From positions 1 to 64,000 of the forward strand of contig CAVPEW010000043.1 of the NCBI GenBank assembly GCA_963703565.1: a stretch of DNA of 64,000 nt, read 5' to 3'. Positions within the stretch are counted from its first letter, which is position 1; each line of letters opens with the position of its first letter. The notes under the pieces are model-generated. The model saw nothing but the letters and a program-made list of their open reading frames with translations, was not told the DNA's origin and searched no databases. Shown here in pieces: positions 59,946 through 64,000 of this stretch. This stretch comes from CAVPEW01 sp963703565 (lineage in GTDB: Bacteria; Actinomycetota; Acidimicrobiia; Acidimicrobiales; VFJN01). The position numbers and the translations under genes are program-made.

Positions 59946-59973
59946 GGGGCGGTGGCCGGGTGACCACCGCCCC
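59946..59973. terminator. Hairpin downstream of the CHAD-ParA pair
   Basis: GGGGCGGTGG (59946-59955) and CCACCGCCCC (59964-59973) flank an 8-base loop. It lies 107 bp beyond the parA-like stop and 40 bp before the PlsY-like start, in a 174-bp gap. It is a plausible terminator or leader hairpin. Confidence 0.45.
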
Positions 59974-60012
59974 GGTCGCAATGTGCCCGGTGGGCTCGAA
60001 CGGCGGTGAGAC

Positions 60013-60744
60013 GTGGCGGTGATCGTGGTGGTGGGCGCTTACCTGATCGGTGCCGTCCCGTTCTCGAACCTGTTCGCACGGGGCCTGCGCGACGTCGACC
60101 TGCGCGCGGTCGGGACGGGCACGGTGTCGGGGACGGCGCTGTTCAAGGTTGCCGGGTTCGGGCCGTTGGCGGTGGCGGGTGGGCTCGACGTCGCCAAGGG
60201 GTCTGTGGCCGCCGCGCTGGCGCAGGGCCGTCCGGGTCTCGGCGCGTTGGCGGGGGGCGCCGCGGTGTGCGGGCACTGCTGGTCGGTCTTCCTGCGTGGG
60301 TCCGGCGGGCGTGGGATCTCGCCGGCGATGGGCGCACTCGCAGTGGTCGCCTGGCCGGGAGTGGTCGTGCTGGCGGTCGGTTTGGCCGCGGGCCGCCTGG
60401 CGCGCGAGACGGGTCTCGGTTCGTTCCTCGCCGATCTCGTGTTGGTGCCGGCGCTGGCGCTCACCCATGGGCTCGACGGGGCGGCGGCGGGCGTGGCAGT
60501 GCTGGTGGCCATGCTGGCCAAGCGCCTCACCGGAAACGCGCCACCCGCCCGGGAGCCTCGTTGGCAGGTGCTGGTGAACCGCCTTGTGTTCGACGCCGAC
60601 GAACGCCAACCGCGAGCCGAAGGGTCACTGAAGCGGCTTCCGGCTGGTCCCGTCACCACCAACGGGAGCGGGGGCGTCGGTGCCGATGCTGGCGGTGGCG
60701 ACGACGACGACGGCACCGGCGCCGGCGAGCACCAGCCGGGCTGA
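60013..60744 (+). CDS. PlsY-like (glycerol-3-phosphate acyltransferase family) membrane protein, divergent
   Basis: About 243 residues with the PlsY membrane topology: GAYLIGAVPFSNLFARGL (motif 1-like), VGTGTVSGTALFKVAG in place of the canonical GSGNPGATN, GGLDVAKGSVAAALA and GHCWSVFLRGSGGRGISPAM in place of GHxxPVFLxFKGGKGVAT. The acyl-phosphate-binding motif is altered, so acyltransfer may be changed or lost. The start is GTG 60013. The C-terminal 70 residues (PRWQVLVNRLVFDADERQPR onward) are hydrophilic, and the last 120 bases overlap the convergent transporter gene. Confidence 0.7.
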   Translation: MAVIVVVGAYLIGAVPFSNLFARGLRDVDLRAVGTGTVSGTALFKVAGFGPLAVAGGLDVAKGSVAAALAQGRPGLGALAGGAAVCGHCWSVFLRGSGGRGISPAMGALAVVAWPGVVVLAVGLAAGRLARETGLGSFLADLVLVPALALTHGLDGAAAGVAVLVAMLAKRLTGNAPPAREPRWQVLVNRLVFDADERQPRAEGSLKRLPAGPVTTNGSGGVGADAGGGDDDDGTGAGEHQPG

Positions 60745-61959
60745 CGCGACGGTGCCCAGCCCGCCGACCTCCACGTCGGGCACGACGTCGGCGGCGACGC
60801 CGGTGGCCAGAGCCGCCACCCCGAGCGACAGGCGGATCGCGACGTGGAACACCGTGAAGGCGAGGACCCGATCGGTGCCCTCCAACGCCGACTGCAAGAA
60901 GCTGATGCCGCCCACCAGGCCGTAGGCGACGCTGCCACCCAGGGCGAGGGCCGCCAGGTAGGCCAGCGCCAGGTTCGGCAGGACGCTGATGGCGATGATG
61001 CTCAGCCCGGCGATGCGGATCCCGTCGCGCGCCCAGCGCAGCTGCGGTGAACCGGCTCGCTTCTGGACCACGAGCACGCCCAGGCTGGCCCCGCCGCCGA
61101 AGGCGACGATGAGCAGCCCGAACGCCGCATGGCTCGCATGGAGCACGTCCTGCACCAGCACGATGCCCACCGAGAACAGCGCACCGAGCCCGAGGGACGC
61201 CCCTGCCGCGGCGGGGAGCACCATGCGGACGATGCCGATGTCCAGCGCGTCGCGCAGGCGCATCTGAGGCACCTCCTCGGGCGCGGGTCGTCTGCTGGGC
61301 AGGCTCGTGATCCGGGAGACGAGGGCGAAGGAGATCAAGAACGTGGCGCCGTCGACCCAGAACACCAGCGAGTAGCTGTCTCGGAGCGGGATCCAGTCCC
61401 CGCCGAAGGCCGTCACCGCGGAGAACGCGGCGGCGCCGAGCGGGATCGTGGCGTAGGAGGACCCGAGGATCAGCCCGTTGGCCACCGGGAGGTGGCCTTG
61501 CCGCACGATCTGGGGCACCGATGCGTCGCGAGCGGGCAGGAACACCAGGCTGGCCACCTCGAGCGCGAACGCCCAGGCGTAGAGCCACCCGAGCGCGCCG
61601 ACGAAGGGGATGGCCACCACCGCGCCAGCGCGCAGCAGGTCCATGGCCAGCATCGTGCGGCGGGCCGCCCAGCGCGAGGTGACCCTCGCCGCGATGGGAC
61701 CGGCCACGATGCCGGGCAGTAGCCGCACGGCCAGGACCCCGGCGACGGCGGTGGGTGAACCAGTCAGGTCGAGCGCCAGGGCCATGAACGCAGTGGTAGC
61801 CATCCAGTCCCCGAGGCCCGACACGGCCTGGCCGGCCAAGAGCTTGGTGTAGTCGTTGCGCCCCAACAGCGCGGATCCCGTCCCGGCCGCCGGCTCAGCC
61901 ACGTCGGGGGCGGTGGTGATCGGTCGCTGATCCGGACCTGGCGTCGAGCGAGGACTCAC
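60625..61959 (-). CDS. MFS transporter (12-TM, EntS/MFS_3-like)
   Basis: A 444-residue protein with LAGQAVSGLGDWMATTAFMA, LPGIVAGPIAARVTSRWAAR (motif A-like), RDASVPQIVRQGHLPVANGL (the P-R-x-x-ANxL loop of the Enterobactin exporter/macrolide-efflux group), and then TM7-12 ending ARLVLAGAGAVVVVATASI. It resembles exporters of the MFS_3 group; substrate unknown. GTG 61959 lies 4 bp from the next gene on the same strand. Its 3' end overlaps the PlsY-like gene by 120 bp. Confidence 0.87.
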   Translation of the reverse strand: MSPRSTPGPDQRPITTAPDVAEPAAGTGSALLGRNDYTKLLAGQAVSGLGDWMATTAFMALALDLTGSPTAVAGVLAVRLLPGIVAGPIAARVTSRWAARRTMLAMDLLRAGAVVAIPFVGALGWLYAWAFALEVASLVFLPARDASVPQIVRQGHLPVANGLILGSSYATIPLGAAAFSAVTAFGGDWIPLRDSYSLVFWVDGATFLISFALVSRITSLPSRRPAPEEVPQMRLRDALDIGIVRMVLPAAAGASLGLGALFSVGIVLVQDVLHASHAAFGLLIVAFGGGASLGVLVVQKRAGSPQLRWARDGIRIAGLSIIAISVLPNLALAYLAALALGGSVAYGLVGGISFLQSALEGTDRVLAFTVFHVAIRLSLGVAALATGVAADVVPDVEVGGLGTVASARLVLAGAGAVVVVATASIGTDAPAPVGGDGTSRKPLQ

Positions 61960-61963
61960 CCGA

Positions 61964-62782
61964 TCAGCGTCGCGGCTCGGTGGAGGTGAGCTCCAGCACG
62001 TAGCGCTCCTGGTATGTGACCCTGCCGACGATGCTGTCCGACACCGTGCGCTGGTGGCGCTGCTCCCGGGCGACGAGCCCGCCAGGCAGCAGCCAGCGCT
62101 CCGTGGTCTGCTCGCCCTCGGTGGCGCCGGTGAAGGTGCCGACGAGGTTGACGTGGACCGCCTGGAGCGTCTCACCGGCGACGGTCACGGGCTCGACGCC
62201 GAGGACCGTCCCCGTGAACCGGATCGTGGTCGCGCCGCTCTTGGAGCTCCCGCCGCTCGAGCAGGTGGCCACGAACCGGGTCTCCGCGTGCGCCGGGAGC
62301 TCCATCGCACCCTGGTCGCAGGTGTAGGTGCGCTCGTCGCCCTGGCCGAAGAACTCCCGGAAGGTCCGCACCTCCCTGAGGCCGAGGCCGTCGGCGGTCG
62401 GACACACCGTGCGCTGCTCCCACCGCTGTTGGACCGCCACCCACCGCAGGTGAGCTCCGCAACCGGCGAGCGTCACGGTCAGCGTCGTGCGCTCGGGATA
62501 GTGGTGGGTCGCGCCGGTGAGGGCGTCCACCTCCGCCTGGCCCGATGTGGCGTAGACGTACACGCCGGGCTCGGGCAGCTCGGCGATGCTGGCCCTCGCG
62601 GCATCGCTGACCGCCGACGCGTCCTCGGCCTCGCGAAAGGCGTCGACGGCGTCGGGCACGGACAGCTCGCTGGTGTCGTTGCGCAGCACGATCGCCGCGA
62701 CGGCGGCCGCGGCGACGAGCAGGACCGCGAGCGTGCCGGCCACCCACCATGGCCACCGCCGGGTCGCAGATCGGACGCTCAC
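61964..62782 (-). CDS. Membrane-anchored extracytoplasmic protein of unknown function
   Basis: 272 residues. A short basic N terminus (MSVRSATRRWPWWV) precedes one membrane helix (AGTLAVLLVAAAAVAAIVL), then a long extracytoplasmic part. The latter has four cysteines (in LAGCGAHL, RTVCPTADG, YTCDQGAM and ATCSSGGSS), which could form two disulfides, and a beta-rich body (TIRFTGTVLGVEPVTVAGET, TTERWLLPGGLVAREQ, VTYQERYVLELTS). I do not recognise a family. The start GTG 62782 overlaps the stop of the hydrolase gene, and the gene lies 4 bp before the transporter. Confidence 0.75.
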   Translation of the reverse strand: MSVRSATRRWPWWVAGTLAVLLVAAAAVAAIVLRNDTSELSVPDAVDAFREAEDASAVSDAARASIAELPEPGVYVYATSGQAEVDALTGATHHYPERTTLTVTLAGCGAHLRWVAVQQRWEQRTVCPTADGLGLREVRTFREFFGQGDERTYTCDQGAMELPAHAETRFVATCSSGGSSKSGATTIRFTGTVLGVEPVTVAGETLQAVHVNLVGTFTGATEGEQTTERWLLPGGLVAREQRHQRTVSDSIVGRVTYQERYVLELTSTEPRR

Positions 62783-63597
62783 ACGGGCGTGGTCGCCGCT
62801 GCGAGCGTCCAGCGCACGGCGGCGGAGATCGGGGCGCGGGCCTCAGGGGCGAAGGCATGGCCCATGCGATCGACGAGCACCAGTTGGCGGGGCTCGCGCG
62901 CCGCCGCGTACAGCAGGTGCGCTGCCCTCGGGCGCATGATGCGATCGAGCATGCCGTGCAGCACCGTCACCGGCACCTTGAGCCGCGCTGCCAGCACATC
63001 GGGCGGCTCTGGCGCGCTCCAGCGTGGGGAGACCCGGACCGCGACGCGACGGGCGAGGAACCAACGGCCCGGCCGGGTGCGGACCAGCACGGCGTTGAGC
63101 ACGCCGATCACCGTGAGCGGCAGCCGCCACTGGGCCGGGGAGCTCACCGCCACGAGCCCGCGGATGGCGCCGTCGGAGCCATCCGCGGCCGCGTACCGGA
63201 GCGCGGCGATGGCGCCCATCGACGCGCCGACCACGACCACCTGGGGGTGCAGCAGTTGGGCCAGCGCCACGGCGGCGGCCACGTCGTAGCGCTCGTCGTC
63301 GCCCATCGTGCACCAGCCCTCCGAGGCGCCGTGGCCCCGCCCGTCGTAGGTCACCACCGCGAACCCCTCGCTGGCGAGGGCGTCGGCCTGGGCGACGACC
63401 TGGGGATGGCTCCCGGTGGCGGTGAAGCCGTGCACGAGCACCACGGCGCCCATCGGTGCGCCCGCCGGCTGACGCACGAACGCCGAGAGACGGAGCCGGT
63501 CGGCGGTGTGGAGAGCCTCGTGGCGCCACCCCGGGCCCAGCTCAGGGGCGGCGTCGAGCGGCGAGGGAGTAGGCGACGTTTCGTTCTGCGGTGTCAT
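62779..63597 (-). CDS. Alpha/beta-hydrolase (serine-type)
   Basis: A 272-residue hydrolase: AVVLVHGFTATGSHPQVVAQ (oxyanion HGF), VVTYDGRGHGASEGW, VVVVGASMGAIAALRYAAAD (nucleophile Ser in GASMG), VTVLHGMLDRIM (acid Asp) and VLVDRMGHAF (catalytic His). Fully conserved triad. ATG 63597 places its start 56 bp inside the upstream gene on the same strand; a start further in is possible but less likely. It is coupled to the membrane-anchored protein gene. Confidence 0.87.
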   Translation of the reverse strand: MTPQNETSPTPSPLDAAPELGPGWRHEALHTADRLRLSAFVRQPAGAPMGAVVLVHGFTATGSHPQVVAQADALASEGFAVVTYDGRGHGASEGWCTMGDDERYDVAAAVALAQLLHPQVVVVGASMGAIAALRYAAADGSDGAIRGLVAVSSPAQWRLPLTVIGVLNAVLVRTRPGRWFLARRVAVRVSPRWSAPEPPDVLAARLKVPVTVLHGMLDRIMRPRAAHLLYAAAREPRQLVLVDRMGHAFAPEARAPISAAVRWTLAAATTPV

Positions 63598-64000
63598 GGG
63601 CCTCTACGACGACGGAGGGGAACAGGCTCTCGACATGGTCGCGCAGCATCTCGACACCGCGCCTGTCGCCCAACGATCCGCGCAGCACGGTGACCCCCTC
63701 GAGGAGGTCGCCGGTCCCCCCGTCGATCGCCTCCACGAGCTCGTCGAGCGCGAGGATCGCGGCGTCCAACGCGTCGCCCACGGCCAGGGAGAAGCGCGGG
63801 CGGTGACCTCGCACCAGCCAGTCGCCGGGTACGACGTGATGGCCGTCGACCGACGAGGGCCGCACCACCGGGAGCACCTCCGCCCAGTAGACGCGGCTGA
63901 TGGCCTCGCCCATGCGCTCCGCCACCTCCCCGGCCCGGCCCCGGGCATCGAACGAGCGCATCGCCACGAGGCCTTCCACCATCGAAGCGGCGGGGGCCAC
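63542..64000 (-). CDS. C-terminal part of a FakA/DAK2-like (YloV-type) protein, cut by window end
   Basis: The frame is open to the window edge; 152 residues are visible. EAISRVYWAEVLPVVRPSSV, DGHHVVPGDWLVRGHRPRFS, LAVGDALDAAILALDELVEA, LEGVTVLRGSLGDRRGVEML and LFPSVVVEAHDTAERNVAYS match, in order, the C-terminal region of fatty-acid-kinase FakA/YloV proteins (a `DGxxIxxGDYIGL` segment, then a vTvyyGe segment, then VEVhxGgQPxYP). The final GGQPxY motif is not kept, so this is a divergent member. The kinase domain would lie to the right of the window. Confidence 0.55.
   Translation of the reverse strand: MAPAASMVEGLVAMRSFDARGRAGEVAERMGEAISRVYWAEVLPVVRPSSVDGHHVVPGDWLVRGHRPRFSLAVGDALDAAILALDELVEAIDGGTGDLLEGVTVLRGSLGDRRGVEMLRDHVESLFPSVVVEAHDTAERNVAYSLAARRRP

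Noticed and set aside
1..64000. CRISPR arrays, tRNA/rRNA genes, IS elements, prophage genes or defence islands
   Set aside because: No spaced direct repeats, no cloverleaf or rRNA-like tracts, and no transposase, integrase or nuclease-type proteins were found in reading the coding content.

Overview
The window is about 73% G+C, gene-dense DNA that is almost certainly from an actinobacterium. The support is GTG starts, 4-bp start/stop overlaps, a mycothiol-enzyme-like DinB/MDMPI protein, two F420-type oxidoreductases, an NDMA-dependent alcohol dehydrogenase of the kind linked to mycofactocin, menaquinone MenB and a LytR-CpsA-Psr protein. A lineage such as Acidimicrobiia is my inference from gene content only. 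I saw no rRNA, tRNA, CRISPR array, insertion sequence or prophage.

Layout. (1) 1-12.7 kb, housekeeping and stress: SodC, MarR and Nudix proteins, an ECF sigma/anti-sigma pair facing a small lipoprotein, TypA, HrpB, MenB, a DHA2-type exporter, a flavodoxin-like protein and an ankyrin-repeat protein. (2) 12.7-33.3 kb, an acyl-CoA catabolic region: three amidohydrolases, a double-length and a single-length CoA-transferase, two thiolase-like/DUF35 pairs followed by a two-subunit hotdog hydratase, an acyl-CoA ligase, two enoyl-CoA hydratases, a luciferase-like oxidoreductase, two desulforedoxin-like miniproteins, an NDMA-dependent ADH and a GlcD-type oxidase. The content suggests stepwise CoA-dependent breakdown of a branched or cyclic acid, including an aldolytic C-C cleavage. 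(3) 34.6-56.3 kb, a nearly complete cobalamin locus in two divergent arms. The minus arm has a cobalamin riboswitch upstream of cobU, then cobS, cbiB, cobC/D, cobQ, cobN, an MDMPI-like gene, chlI/D and a HAD-CobT fusion. The plus arm is cobO, cobB, an RHH-CobI fusion, cobM, cbiD, cobL, a cbiG-cobJ fusion, a ferredoxin and cbiC. (4) 56.3-64 kb: a stand-alone LigD-type polymerase, a CHAD protein coupled to a ParA ATPase, a PlsY-like protein, an MFS transporter, a membrane-anchored protein, a hydrolase and the end of a FakA/DAK2-like gene.

The cobalamin genes work together. The corrin ring is methylated and contracted by the CbiL/CobM/CbiD/CbiE-T/CbiG-H/CbiC set, amidated by CobB and CobQ, metallated by CobN plus ChlI/D, adenosylated by CobO, and fitted with its lower ligand by CbiB, CobU, CobT and CobS. 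Ring enzymes typical of the anaerobic route coexist with an aerobic-type chelatase. The classic alpha-ribazole phosphatase (CobC) and the precorrin-6A reductase are not in the window. The HAD domain fused to CobT is a candidate for the first.

Five genes (anti-sigma, lipoprotein, luciferase-like, CoA-transferase, MDMPI) each read correctly only if one extra base is removed. All five are +1 insertions, four of them in short G/C runs, so assembly error should be excluded before calling them pseudogenes.
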